Positions 11,889 through 20,385 of a stretch of DNA of 64,000 nucleotides are shown one piece after another. A program made the position numbers and the translations under genes. How positions within the stretch are numbered: position 1 is the first letter of the stretch; every line of letters starts with the position of its first letter. Origin of the DNA: Trichomonas vaginalis G3 (taxonomy: Eukaryota > Parabasalia > Trichomonadida > Trichomonadidae); assembly GCF_026262505.1 (NCBI RefSeq), contig NC_067203.1, positions 14,830,392 to 14,894,391 of the forward strand, in the 5' to 3' direction. A model generated the notes under the pieces. The model worked only from the letters and a program-made list of their open reading frames with translations. It was not told the origin of the DNA and made no database searches.

Positions 11889-12132
11889 TTATAAACTTAC
11901 CTTTAGAAATATCGTCAGTTTTGTTGTTATATTTTTGTCTGCTTCAAGAACTTTCACCATTTCAGTTATACCAACTTTCTTTGCTTTATGAAAATATTTT
12001 GGTTCAGCAAAGACTGCTATTCTATAACATTTTCCATTGTTTGTATAAAGAACTATTCTGTCAATGTATTGTATTGTTTGTGTGTGTAAACTTTGTTTGC
12101 TTCAATTCGAAGAGATACTCAAATACGTCCAT
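11889..12132 (-). pseudogene. small hypothetical gene, one frameshift
   Basis: On the minus strand an ATG at 12132 starts MDVFEYLFELKQTK, shifts frame after about 23 codons, and continues as a sensible sequence (IVLYTNNGKCYRIAVFAE, then KYFHKAKKVGITEMVK) to the stop at 11889. The product would be about 80 residues. The family is unknown. It fills the gap between the capsid and CCG-motif genes, transcribed against both. Confidence 0.4.
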
Positions 12133-12150
12133 CTTTTTATTCTAAGTAAA

Positions 12151-12729
12151 ATGTCATTTCCGAAAAATAGAAGCGTAAGTGTTTCAAAAGGTTTAATGGC
12201 GGTGGCAGATGTGAAGTTAAATTCACCAACTCAAACAAACAGTCAAAGTGTTGTTGTCAATGTCAAAGAAAGAGATGTTGAAGTGGGGAAACCATACGAA
12301 GACGAAGATGGTATAACAATAGTTCCTGTAAAAGAACAACCATATCCTGAAGTTAGCAGAGACTTAAGTTCTGTTGCAGATATTCGAAACGACTACCAAC
12401 AACTTAAAGACAAACTTAAAACTCAGGAGAAGATTTGTCAAGCTTTAGGTATAATGTTAAACTTGGTCGAACACAACCCTGTAAAAGTGAACTCATATGT
12501 CATTGCACCTCATGAAGTTTTGAAAGAACTATTGAAACTTTTGACAGAGGCAGACGATATAAACATCAAAGAAATAGAACCCGACATTAGTTGCTGTGGT
12601 GTTTCATATAATGTCATTGACAAGATATACGTTATGAAAGGAGGTGAAACGTTGAACTTAAAATATAGTTTCCCAGACGTCATAAAAATATTTGACGACC
12701 ACAACATTTCATTAAAATTTATTTGCTAA
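12151..12729 (+). CDS. conserved Maverick CCG-motif protein
   Basis: A 192-residue protein from ATG 12151; an earlier in-frame ATG near 12064 lies in the spacer and is less likely. The N-terminal half is polar, followed by a helical segment (about 80-135) and a C-terminal domain with the motif IEPDISCCGVSY. The minus-strand gene at 54415-55029 in element B ends with the same layout (LDPEIECCGQTPLF, then a beta-rich tail). The family is therefore shared by two diverged Mavericks and sits beside the penton-like gene in both. Function is unknown; the constant position suggests a virion or assembly role. Confidence 0.7.
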   Translation: MSFPKNRSVSVSKGLMAVADVKLNSPTQTNSQSVVVNVKERDVEVGKPYEDEDGITIVPVKEQPYPEVSRDLSSVADIRNDYQQLKDKLKTQEKICQALGIMLNLVEHNPVKVNSYVIAPHEVLKELLKLLTEADDINIKEIEPDISCCGVSYNVIDKIYVMKGGETLNLKYSFPDVIKIFDDHNISLKFIC

Positions 12730-12733
12730 GTAA

Positions 12734-13522
12734 ATGGCAGAAGACATAGTGGTTTATACTATTACGACTAAAAACCCTGAGTCATATAATTCTATAACAA
12801 CAAACTTACAAAGTCCTCAAGGACGATATTGTAAACTAACCTTAAACACAATGACGACTAAAGCCTGTTTTGCTCTTTTGACACCAGAAGACTTTATTGT
12901 TGTGAATGGTAAAAAATACTCCTTTGAAGATACTTACTCAGATATACCACCAACAGGTTTTGTTGACTTATTTAATACTTTAAGGACGGATGTAACATGT
13001 GCTGCAACTAGAGCAGGTTTCATTATGTTTGGATGTCCGACTGAGTTTACTATAAACGATATGAGCTATAATACAAAACTTATATCTGGTTTTTACTACC
13101 AACAGTTTCCTATAACAGGAAAAGGTGTCATACAAGGAATGTCTGTTCCATTGACTTTAAGCACACCTATTTTATATATTGTTTCAAACTTAGGTTCAAA
13201 GTGCTATTCGAATGTCGACAGAAACTACTATGACCAAAAGATACTTATGCGTATAAACAATACTTTCTCTGCTGGTTTGCCTATTGTTCATTCGAATGCA
13301 GAATTTTCAACCTTAGTGAACTCAAACACTTTGGCAAGTATAACGTTGACATTAGTTGACGCAAACTTTGTTCCTGTAAAACTTTTATGTCCTATGTATT
13401 TGTCAATGACGGCAGAAAGTTTCGAATTGGAAGATGCAACTGGTGAAAGTATTGTATTACAAGAACAACTTCAACAACAAATAGCTCAAGAACAACAAAT
13501 GCAACAACAAAGTCAAGAATAA
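12734..13522 (+). CDS. penton-like minor capsid protein
   Basis: An intact 262-residue beta-rich protein. Near residues 200-225 it has ASITLTLVDANFVPVKLLC, the counterpart of FRLVDFQGEPVELKA in the element B gene at 53454-54218. A LxxxLVDxxGxPVxL segment near the C-terminus is typical of penton-like minor capsid proteins of Mavericks and virophages. The protein ends in a glutamine-rich tail (about 236-262). It follows the CCG-motif gene by four bases. By analogy it would occupy capsid vertices and could anchor the fibre proteins encoded further right. Confidence 0.55.
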   Translation: MAEDIVVYTITTKNPESYNSITTNLQSPQGRYCKLTLNTMTTKACFALLTPEDFIVVNGKKYSFEDTYSDIPPTGFVDLFNTLRTDVTCAATRAGFIMFGCPTEFTINDMSYNTKLISGFYYQQFPITGKGVIQGMSVPLTLSTPILYIVSNLGSKCYSNVDRNYYDQKILMRINNTFSAGLPIVHSNAEFSTLVNSNTLASITLTLVDANFVPVKLLCPMYLSMTAESFELEDATGESIVLQEQLQQQIAQEQQMQQQSQE

Positions 13523-13551
13523 AAAAAATATTTTTTTTTATTTTTATAAAA

Positions 13552-14771
13552 ATGTACAGAATAGATGTTTCAGATTTTTATGACTTCCAAGCATTCAGAA
13601 ATATGTGTCCATTTAGAGACTATAACAAAGCAGTCGAGAATTTGAAACGTTTAGTCATTTATGTCGACTCTGCCCCAGAATGTTATGTCATGAAAGAATG
13701 GGATGTTGTCTTTAACAAACCAAGAGCAACAATAGTTTCAGAACAAGAATGTAGACAGAAACTTAAGAAAATAAAAGTCGTACAAGTTGGATGAAGATGT
13801 TAGATGCTTGGGATATCTTATTGTCAAAGTTAGAAGATTTTTCAGTTCGAGGTATAAAGTTCTATACACCTTCTCCAAACTTCTATTCTATCTTCACTGG
13901 ATATAAATACGAACAAGTAGAATGGAAAGAAAATATTATAGAAGCTTGGTTAGACCATGTCAAAGAAATTATATGCAATGGAAACGAAAGAGTCTATGAG
14001 TATATCTTATGTTGGTTTGCAAACATCTTACAACATCCAAGTGCTAAAAATGAAACTGCTCTCATTATAATTGGAAAACAAGGAACTGGTAAGAACACTT
14101 CTTTACAGATATCTTTGCAAACTGTTAGAGGGCTATTCGAACCGAATATGACAAACTTAGAAAACATCTGCGGTAAATTTAACTCTCAATAGAGAATATG
14201 AAACTTATAGTATGTAACGAACTTCAAAGTATAGATACAACAAAAGTTTTGAACTCAGATGCTTTGAAGAGTCTTATAACAGACAAAGTTGGAGTTGTTG
14301 AAAGAAAATATAAAGACCAAAGAGTTTGTGAAAATGTTGCAAACTTCATTATGGTTTCAAACAATCTGTTCCGATGAAGTTAGAAAGTTCTGACAGAAGA
14401 TATGTAGTTGTCAGAACGTCAGATTCTCATATGCAAGATACAGAATATTTTGACGACTTAGCAGAAACTTTGACATCTGACTTTTACAACCACTTGTTCT
14501 CATATTTATGACATTAGATATTTCTAAGTTCAATCCAAGACAAATTCCACATACCGAAGAGAGACAAACATTGTTAGAAGCAAACAAGAGTGTATATGAA
14601 CTGTTTAGATGAAACTGACTTTGTGTTTAGATGAAAGGTCATTGTACGATGAATATAAACAATATTGTCAAGAATATGGTTATATGGCAGCTCTAAACGA
14701 ACATTCTTGGCAAATGTCAAAAGTCTTTTAGATGTTCAGAATGGCGTATATACAAAGAAAAATTTTTCTGA
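13552..14771 (+). pseudogene. SF3 primase-helicase (D5-like), frameshifted
   Basis: Several reading-frame pieces join. 13552-13794 gives an N-terminal segment. 13791-14192 contains WFANILQHPSAKNE followed by a Walker A, GKQGTGKNT. Near 14205 the Walker B-like KLIVCNELQ occurs, and near 14340 the SF3 motif C, NFIMVSNN; a DRRYVVVR arginine-finger-like segment lies near 14390. Order and spacing match superfamily 3 helicases of the D5/DUF5906 type that unwind viral replication origins. At least four frameshifts or stops break it. Helicases of this class are usual in virophages and Polinton-like viruses but not in the basic Polinton gene set. No counterpart was found in element B. Confidence 0.65.
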
Positions 14772-14811
14772 GTAAATTTTAAAAAAAATATTTTTTTATC
14801 CGATAGAAAAG

Positions 14812-15225
14812 ATGACGAAATTCATCTCAGTAAATAAGTACATGACAGACTTAAAGAAGAACTCCATTCGCATATTTGAATGTTTACTTCTACCATTTTG
14901 AAAAGTCTACATTTGACAAAGTTTGGAACATCGAACCAGTTAAGTTTGCTATTGTGACTAAAAATGGTGCGAAATTTGAAGACTTAGACATAGAAGGTTT
15001 GTTAGCAGTCAAAGAAAATTTTGACAGAAGGTTCTCAAACTTAAAGAAGGCAAAGCATACAAACTTGTTATACCTTATGAACCAAAGAAAGCAGACGACT
15101 ATGAATATTATGAGTCTAAGATAGTTGAAGTTCAAGGTAAATTGGGTAAAAAGATTTTAGAGTCTAAGCCAGTGTTTGCTCCTAAAGAGGAAGAGAACAT
15201 TGACATTGACCCAGAAATGTTCTAA
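14812..15225 (+). pseudogene. hypothetical protein with acidic tail, frameshifted
   Basis: ATG 14812 starts MTKFISVNKYMTDLKK. Two frameshifts (near 14875 and 15050) are needed to reach FEKSTFDKVWNIEPVKFAIV and then KADDYEYYESKIVEVQGKLG, ending in an acidic EEENIDIDPEMF tail. Size (about 135 residues), position next to replication genes and the acidic C-terminus recall the element B gene at 44829-45301, which ends DIDEGSEMVEEIDPEVI. Single-stranded-DNA-binding proteins often have such tails, but I see no defining domain. Confidence 0.4.
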
Positions 15226-15241
15226 AAATAAAATTTTATTT

Positions 15242-15694
15242 TTACATGTCAAATTTCTTTTTCTCTGGAACTGGTTCAGGTTCTTTCTTCTCTTCTTCTA
15301 CTTTCTTTTCTTTTCTTTCTCTCTTCTTCTTCTTTCTGGTGGAGTTATGTCAAATTTCTCAGAACCATATTTATGTAAAAGTTCTTTGTCCTTTAATAGC
15401 TCTTCTATTCTGTTTTCTATTTCATCTTCAAGAACAGCGCATGTGTCTTCTTTGCATTCTAAGAACTTTTGTTGGACTTCATCTTTCCAATCGGCGTCAT
15501 CTCTGTCAACAAGTCTGTCATTGACAAATTTTAAGACTGCTCTTTGTAATGTTTTGGTTCTTGTCATATTCCCAGAAACAGAACTTTAGAACAAATTCAC
15601 CTTTCTTGTTTACACTATGTAAGATTTTATGGTCGACAGATGTTTTGCTGTCGAAAAGCTTGTCTCGAATATAGATAGCGAAATCGCTAGACAT
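15242..15694 (-). pseudogene. hypothetical charged protein, frameshifted
   Basis: The ATG ending at 15694 starts MSSDFAIYIRDKLFDSKTSV. After about 48 codons the frame shifts near 15555 into VLKFVNDRLVDRDDADWKDE and a highly charged helix, then again near 15310 in a Lys/Arg-rich tract, ending at 15242. The intact protein would be about 150 residues. It is divergent from the ATPase gene, whose start must therefore lie right of 15694. Family unknown. Confidence 0.45.
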
Positions 15695-15730
15695 TTTCTA
15701 AAAGATAAAAATTTTAATTTTTCTAAAAAT

Positions 15731-16603
15731 ATGTTAGAAAAAAAGTTTGCTGACATTGACAAGAAATTTGAGAATGTTTTAAACAAGAACAAGAGGAAGT
15801 TAGAAAATGCTCAGATAAAACCTATACATGACAAGTTCTTATTTGCTCAGAATGGTATAACAGGTCTAATTGCACCACCTGGGTCGGGTAAGACTTTCAC
15901 TTATCTTAAAATGGCTGCACAACAACAAGAACTAGATGAGAAGAACCCATTCTATGAGTTAGTTGTCATTTGTAGTACTTCTGGTCAATTTGACCAAACC
16001 GTCAATTCGTTCAAAGATATTATAAAGAAGTCTAAGTTAGTATGTATAAAAGACTCTGAGTTGTTAGATTGGATAAAGAAGTACCAAAGAAGAGTTTTGA
16101 AGTACAATGCTATAAATGAGTATATAAATTCGAAGTTTAAAGACCCAAATGAGGAAATGCAGAGAATATTAGAGAAGAAACACTTCAGAAACAAACAGAA
16201 AGAGATAGAATACATTTCGAAGAAATTGCAATCTTACGATTGGAAGACTTACCCTCATAGATGTCTTCTTATCTTAGATGATTTCGCCTCTCATCCTTTG
16301 TTAAAGAACAGAGAACAAGATATGTGTCGAATTCTTAAGAAGCTCAGACACTTTAACATCTCAGTTGTCATTTGTGTACAGACAGCAAAGAGTTTAAGTA
16401 AGGATGTAAAGAGAATACTTACTGACATACTTTTCCCTGGATTGTCCGAAGACGATTTCATGGAACTTATGAAAGAGTCCATGGCAGGTAAGTTTGACAG
16501 ACATGAACTATGGGAGAAGTATAAAGTCATACAAGACCCTCATACTTCTTTCAGAATTCATATCTACGCAAACAAAGTTCAAATTGTAAAAAGTCAAGCT
16601 TGA
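15731..16603 (+). CDS. A32/FtsK-HerA-type genome-packaging ATPase
   Basis: A 290-residue protein from ATG 15731. An upstream in-frame ATG at 15629 would overlap the divergent gene, so I prefer 15731. A Walker A motif, APPGSGKT, lies near residue 50 after LFAQNGITGLI; Walker B, CLLILDDFA, is near residue 180; a sensor-type segment ISVVICVQTAK follows near 215. This arrangement is that of packaging ATPases of Mavericks, virophages and poxviruses (A32), which pump DNA into capsids. It is one of the few intact core genes of element A. The element B counterpart (55454-56334) has GKDGSGKT and LLVCDDFA. Confidence 0.8.
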   Translation: MLEKKFADIDKKFENVLNKNKRKLENAQIKPIHDKFLFAQNGITGLIAPPGSGKTFTYLKMAAQQQELDEKNPFYELVVICSTSGQFDQTVNSFKDIIKKSKLVCIKDSELLDWIKKYQRRVLKYNAINEYINSKFKDPNEEMQRILEKKHFRNKQKEIEYISKKLQSYDWKTYPHRCLLILDDFASHPLLKNREQDMCRILKKLRHFNISVVICVQTAKSLSKDVKRILTDILFPGLSEDDFMELMKESMAGKFDRHELWEKYKVIQDPHTSFRIHIYANKVQIVKSQA

Positions 16604-16619
16604 AAAATAAAGAGTTCAT

Positions 16620-16795
16620 TTACCCTACTTGTTTGAAGTTGTCAAAATACTCTGTTATTTTTCACTGTTTTCATAGAGTTTTGGCGACTGGGGTTTCTTC
16701 CCTACTCGCTGTTCTTCATGATTTTCATACGGAATCTCTATCCTCGGTTTTTCGAGGGTAGCAATCTTATGAGGAAATTCATGAAATTTGGTCAT
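16620..16795 (-). pseudogene. internally deleted relic of the element B KilA-N family gene
   Basis: The minus strand encodes EFPHKIATLEKPRIEIPYEN, matching EFPHMIASLGKPREEIPYEN in the gene at 45527-46354. After a short unrelated stretch and a frame change it continues as KITEYFDNFK, the C-terminal residues of the same gene, before a stop at 16620. The KilA-N core and most of the C-terminal domain are missing. The hairpin-like CCCTCGGTTTTTCGAGGG here is explained by this coding homology. Confidence 0.5.
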
Positions 16796-16805
16796 TTTTC
16801 AGCAA

Positions 16806-16972
16806 AAATAATGTTTATGTTAGAATGTTAGATCTAACATGTTTTCTAACACGTTTTCTAACATGGTCTAAAACACACAAAACTCATGAAATTTCATACG
16901 GAATTCAGTAAAAATAATGTTTATGTTAGCATGTTAGATCTAACATGTTTTCTAACACGTTTTCTAACATAA
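16806..16972. repeat. two direct copies of a palindromic GTTAGATCTAAC repeat
   Basis: AATAATGTTTATGTTAG, then ATGTTAGATCTAACAT and two TTTTCTAACA units, occurs at about 16806-16865 and again at 16912-16972. An inverted copy lies at 17988-18047 on the other side of the 304-residue gene. These noncoding repeats flank that gene on both sides. Confidence 0.7.
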
Positions 16973-16976
16973 CTAT

Positions 16977-17891
16977 TTACAAGCGTTTTACATGGTATAT
17001 GTTGCGATGGTTCATGACTCTAAACAATTTCGTAGCTTCTATTTCTTCTGTCAGTATGTCAAAAGTTTTAACGATACCGAAAGTTTCTTTATACTTCTTC
17101 TTGACATCTGAAAGAAGGAAATCGTCTGCTGTTGGATAGTTTTTGTTCAGAAATGCTAACATGTCCATTTTATCTTCTGCTGGCTTTTCTGCTTCTTTCT
17201 TTAAGTCTGCATAGTCGTTTCTCATACGTTCTATCTCTTTGACGGAGTAGTTATATTTCCTCATTGCTGCTTTACATTTAGAACATTGCGGGTTCATTTT
17301 TGCGTTATATTCTGAAACCTTACCTGCTAAAACAACTAAGGCGTCAATGGTTTTCTTTAACTCAAACATAGCGGGTCTTATTTGTTCGTTCCATACTTTG
17401 CCTCTTCTATCTTTATCTCTTATCTGCCATACACATTCAGCAACTAACGAAACAAAGTTGTCGTAGGTCTTAAATTCTTCGGATTTGTAAAGGTCAGAGA
17501 TGTTCTTATATACCATGTCGCAATCTTTGTCCATAACCTTATGGTTGCAATGAAAACCAAGGAATTCATAATTTACCTTTCGTATGAACTTCTTTATTTC
17601 TACTGAGTCAGTTGCTTTGACTTCTATTTCGTCAAATTCGGGAATGGTTAGTTTTTGCTGCTGAATTTCAGGCAATTTGGGTAAATGGTCGATGAGGTCC
17701 TGCATTTCATAAAGATACTGTTCATTTGTTTCATCTTTCGCACTACAGTCTAAATTATTTGTTAAAAGTTCTTGCTTTATCTTCTGGATTTCTGTTTCGA
17801 AAGTATATGAAGAAGGAATGAAGCTTTTCATCTCTACTAACATTGAAGTTGGGTTCATGACTAACGAGTTTGGTGCTGTTGTTGCTAACAT
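16977..17891 (-). CDS. hypothetical coiled-coil protein
   Basis: I take the ATG ending at 17891 (MLATTAPNSLVMNPTS, 304 residues) because the upstream extension is A/T-homopolymer leader. The sequence is mainly helical, with a CSKCKAAMRKYNYSVKEIER segment near 215-240 whose two cysteines could bind a metal. The C-terminal 60 residues (DDFLLSDVKKKYKETFG, then LFRVMNHRNIYHVKRL) have a winged-helix feel. It is intact and bracketed by GTTAGATCTAAC repeats in inverted orientation. No family is recognised; a DNA-binding role is possible. Confidence 0.55.
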   Translation of the reverse strand: MLATTAPNSLVMNPTSMLVEMKSFIPSSYTFETEIQKIKQELLTNNLDCSAKDETNEQYLYEMQDLIDHLPKLPEIQQQKLTIPEFDEIEVKATDSVEIKKFIRKVNYEFLGFHCNHKVMDKDCDMVYKNISDLYKSEEFKTYDNFVSLVAECVWQIRDKDRRGKVWNEQIRPAMFELKKTIDALVVLAGKVSEYNAKMNPQCSKCKAAMRKYNYSVKEIERMRNDYADLKKEAEKPAEDKMDMLAFLNKNYPTADDFLLSDVKKKYKETFGIVKTFDILTEEIEATKLFRVMNHRNIYHVKRL

Positions 17892-17987
17892 GTTCTTACA
17901 ATAAAAATAAAAAAATATTTTTTTAAAAAAACCAACTTTATTTTTTATTTTTGGTGTAAATTTCATGAAAATTCAAGAGTTTTAGAC

Positions 17988-18047
17988 CATGTTAGAAAAC
18001 ATGTTAGAAAACATGTTAGATCTAACATTCTAACATAAACATTATTT
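17988..18047. repeat. inverted copy of the GTTAGATCTAAC repeat
   Basis: ATGTTAGAAAAC repeats followed by ATGTTAGATCTAACAT and AACATAAACATTATT form the reverse complement of the two copies left of the preceding gene. It lies directly before the small-gene island and may carry its promoter. Confidence 0.65.
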
Positions 18048-18072
18048 TTGCTGAAAAAGTGTCATTTTTTTC

Positions 18073-18285
18073 ATGTCAGAAGACTCGAAGGTGCAACACT
18101 TCCAAAATACCGACGAACTCAGAAGAGCAGCATGGCAGTATCTTCTTGACAACTTCTTTGAGTTCTCCAGGTACACCTTGGAAAATGCTGAAGAACTCCG
18201 ACACAGAGAATTTGGAGAAATTGCACTCCAATACTACCTTGACAAACAAAGGGTAACAAAGGGTAAAATAAGACTAAAAACTTAA
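18073..18285 (+). CDS. small hypothetical protein
   Basis: A 70-residue charged helical protein (MSEDSKVQHFQNTDELRRAA at the start). The leader TCATTTTTTTCATG matches a T. vaginalis-type initiator (TCA followed by pyrimidines) a few bases before the ATG. It is the first gene of a short-gene island on the plus strand. Family unknown. Confidence 0.5.
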   Translation: MSEDSKVQHFQNTDELRRAAWQYLLDNFFEFSRYTLENAEELRHREFGEIALQYYLDKQRVTKGKIRLKT

Positions 18286-18306
18286 CATTTAAAAAGTGAC
18301 ATTTTT

Positions 18307-18507
18307 ATGAGCTCCGAGTCACCGAGAAAACTTGGTCAGATGTTAGCAGCTTACTTCCCCGAGGAGGATGGAAGCGTTACATACATCAGGTTCAAAAACA
18401 ACGAACCTGGAATTGCGTACAAAATTCGCAATTACATGACCATGGAAGAGTACGAAAGGTTCCTACAAGAGAAACCAGCTCTAAACAACTCAGAAAAGAA
18501 AGAGTAA
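18307..18507 (+). CDS. small hypothetical protein
   Basis: A 66-residue protein beginning MSSESPRKLGQMLAAYFPEE, with a central SVTYIRFKNNEPGIAYKIRN. It starts 22 bases after the previous stop. The leader AAAAAGTGACATTTTTATG is nearly the same as that of its neighbour, so each gene seems to have its own start signal. Family unknown. Confidence 0.5.
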   Translation: MSSESPRKLGQMLAAYFPEEDGSVTYIRFKNNEPGIAYKIRNYMTMEEYERFLQEKPALNNSEKKE

Positions 18508-18535
18508 AAAGTTTAATTCGTAATTATTTATTTTT

Positions 18536-19122
18536 TTACTTGTAAGGGCAAGCTGCAAGAATGAAGTCAACTATCTCGGTCTTTGTCTTGACCAGTTGGA
18601 CTGCTCTTGCGAGTACGTCTGTTTTACGGTCTCCAGCTGGTGTCTGACCTTCGTAATTGCGCAATGTTCTTGAGAGCTCCAACTGTAAATGGTTGTAGGA
18701 TGAAGAGTCTCTCAGACTGCTTGAGGTAGTCTTCACGGTCACGAACCGAATCTGTGGTACGAGTCGAATCGGTCGATTTGAGGGAAGAGACTGAAAGCCT
18801 GTCGTCTTCCATAGGGGCTGTGGCATAATCTTTGCGTAAGCGGTTCAGACCTTCTTCGAACTCTTGGTCTCTCTTGGATTGAGATTGGAATTGTGGGGCA
18901 GGGTTTTGCATAAACATCCAAGGGTTGGGGAAGTAAGCATAGGCTGAGGAGGAGGGTAGTTCGGGAAGCCTTGTGGTAGGTAGTAACCTTGAGGTGGAAA
19001 TTGGTAGTAATTTGGTGGAGGGACTTGCCTGGAAACTGAGGTTGCTGAGGAGACTGTTGTGGTTCTGCAGCTTTCGGTTCCTCTGGTTTGGGAATGGGCT
19101 CGGTTGGTGGTACGTCGGACAT
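18536..19122 (-). pseudogene. Pro/Gln-rich hypothetical protein, several frameshifts
   Basis: The ATG ending at 19122 starts MSDVPPTEPIPKPEEPKAA. Frame changes then lead through a QGYYLPQGFPNYPPPQP segment, a charged helical stretch (RDQEFEEGLNRLRKDYATAP) and a C-terminal DVLARAVQLVKTKTEIVDFI, ending at 18536. At least three shifts are needed for about 190 residues. The low-complexity proline/glutamine N-terminus followed by a helical domain suggests a scaffold-like protein. Base composition is more GC-rich than in neighbouring Maverick genes. Confidence 0.45.
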
Positions 19123-19137
19123 CTGTTTGTGGCTTAA

Positions 19138-19250
19138 CCGTCGGAAGGAAAAACCTTTCCTGTCGGAAGGAAAAACTTTCCTGTCGGAAGGAAAAAACCT
19201 TTCCTGTCGGAAGGAAAAACCTTTTCCTGTTCGGAAGGAAAACTTTTTCT
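19138..19250. repeat. five tandem 22-bp palindromic repeats
   Basis: Units of the form TTCCTGTCGGAAGGAAAAAC follow one another with 1-2 bp length changes. Each contains the self-complementary GGAAGG(A)nCCTTTCC. Related single copies appear at about 19318-19352. The array lies between two divergent genes (start codons at 19122 and 19351). Confidence 0.75.
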
Positions 19251-19350
19251 GAAGTTCGACCAAAAGTTCTCAATTTTCGAAAATTTGAATGGTTTACGGA
19301 CGGACACTGGAAGAGTCCTTCCTGTTGTCGGGAAAATATTTTCCTGTCGG

Positions 19351-19740
19351 ATGGAAGGACTCGGAATACCAGAAGGATTTGACGAGGCAATTTAACCTTA
19401 TAGAGATAAATGAAGTTGTTAAGCAGTACTTGCGCAGGGTAATGAAGCCCAAGGTCAAGTTCACCACTATTTCTGGAAGGTCTACATTCAGCTCGAGACT
19501 TCGACTGGAATTCCAATTCAAATACCAGACGGGACAGCCTACGATGGCATAAAGGACGCCAAAAGAGAAGCTCTTGTTAAGTTCCTAAACAAACGTCCTT
19601 GGATAAAAATACCAAACAAGGAGAACCCCCTACCCCATATGAAATTGGCAATTCAGTCTCTCCTTCACTTCTCGGGTCAGCCGTTCTACATAACCTGTGA
19701 AGGCGACATCCAACCAGTTCAGTCAACCTTAACGTTTTGA
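19351..19740 (+). pseudogene. small hypothetical gene, frameshifted
   Basis: ATG 19351 starts MEGLGIPEGFDEAI and meets a stop. After a frame change near 19395-19430 a clean open frame runs to the TGA at 19740: QVHHYFWKVYIQLETSTGIP, later HMKLAIQSLLHFSGQPFYIT. The intact product would be about 125 residues. Codons in this stretch are unusually rich in C-ending forms compared with the AT-rich Maverick genes. Family unknown. Confidence 0.4.
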
Positions 19741-19767
19741 GTAAAAACATTTTTTTTCATTTTTTGA

Positions 19768-19953
19768 ATGAAGCAAGTTAAATTCGTCCCACACCAATCT
19801 CAATGGACCGATGAAGAGTTTCAAGCCATGGTTGAAGGCGTTGAGAACGACATAGACGGCGAACTTGAAGGAGCTCAAACCACAATTGCAACCAAAATTG
19901 CACAAGTCAAGGAACAGATAGCTCCACTTAAAGCTACCAAAGCTACTTCTTGA
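19768..19953 (+). CDS. small hypothetical protein
   Basis: A 61-residue protein (MKQVKFVPHQSQWTDEEFQA at the start) with a helical, partly heptad-like second half. The leader TTCATTTTTTGAATG is again of initiator type. It lies four bases before the next small ORF. Family unknown. Confidence 0.45.
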   Translation: MKQVKFVPHQSQWTDEEFQAMVEGVENDIDGELEGAQTTIATKIAQVKEQIAPLKATKATS

Positions 19954-19957
19954 CCTC

Positions 19958-20116
19958 ATGGATACTTACCGTTTAGAAGTAAAGAGTGGAATAAGACAAT
20001 TAAAATTAAAACTTCTAAATACGAAGCTATACTCCAAAATTAGCAGAAATGAGAAGACTTTACCAGAGCTACTTACATGTAAGGGACTTACCTTCAAGCA
20101 GTCCGACCAAAGATGA
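19958..20116 (+). CDS. very small hypothetical protein
   Basis: A 52-codon frame from ATG 19958 (MDTYRLEVKSGIRQLKLKLL) to TGA 20114-20116, basic and helical. The spacing fits the run of small genes, but with no homologue recognised it could be chance. Confidence 0.3.
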   Translation: MDTYRLEVKSGIRQLKLKLLNTKLYSKISRNEKTLPELLTCKGLTFKQSDQR

Positions 20117-20352
20117 ATTTTTCTGACATTGTCCCAATTTTTGTCCGAAAAGTCAGCTCAGATGTTTTGAACTGCTCCCAACATATCCAAATATGAAAAT
20201 TTGCCTGAACTCTTCCACAATCTCAAAAAACGTTTTTTGGTTCTCATTTCGAAACTTTTATCGGAAGAGACAACAAACGTTCAGAAGAAGAACAAGATAT
20301 TATTTTAAACTTGTTGTATGACTTAACCGTCATAACAAGCTTTTTGAAGTAA
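20113..20352 (+). pseudogene. small broken reading frame
   Basis: ATG 20113, overlapping the previous stop, gives MNFSDIVPIFVRKVSSDV, then two stops. The same frame resumes with HFETFIGRDNKRSEEEQDII and runs to TAA at 20350-20352. About 80 codons would result if the 20195-20235 stretch were intact. Coding character is moderate, function unknown. Confidence 0.3.
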
Positions 20353-20385
20353 AACCGCCATTCTCAAACCACTTCATTTTTTTCG

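Noticed and set aside
10480-14771. Introns joining the broken frames
   Set aside because: The frame changes are 1-2 bp with no gap and no T. vaginalis-type splice signals; they behave as indels.
16735-16770. Stem-loop CCCTCGG/CCGAGGG as a regulatory hairpin (also near 46100)
   Set aside because: The similarity between the two sites is explained by shared protein-coding sequence of the KilA-N family gene.
19059-19382. 107-codon ORF over the palindromic repeats
   Set aside because: It is read through the tandem palindromes; the minus-strand Pro/Gln-rich gene better explains its left half.
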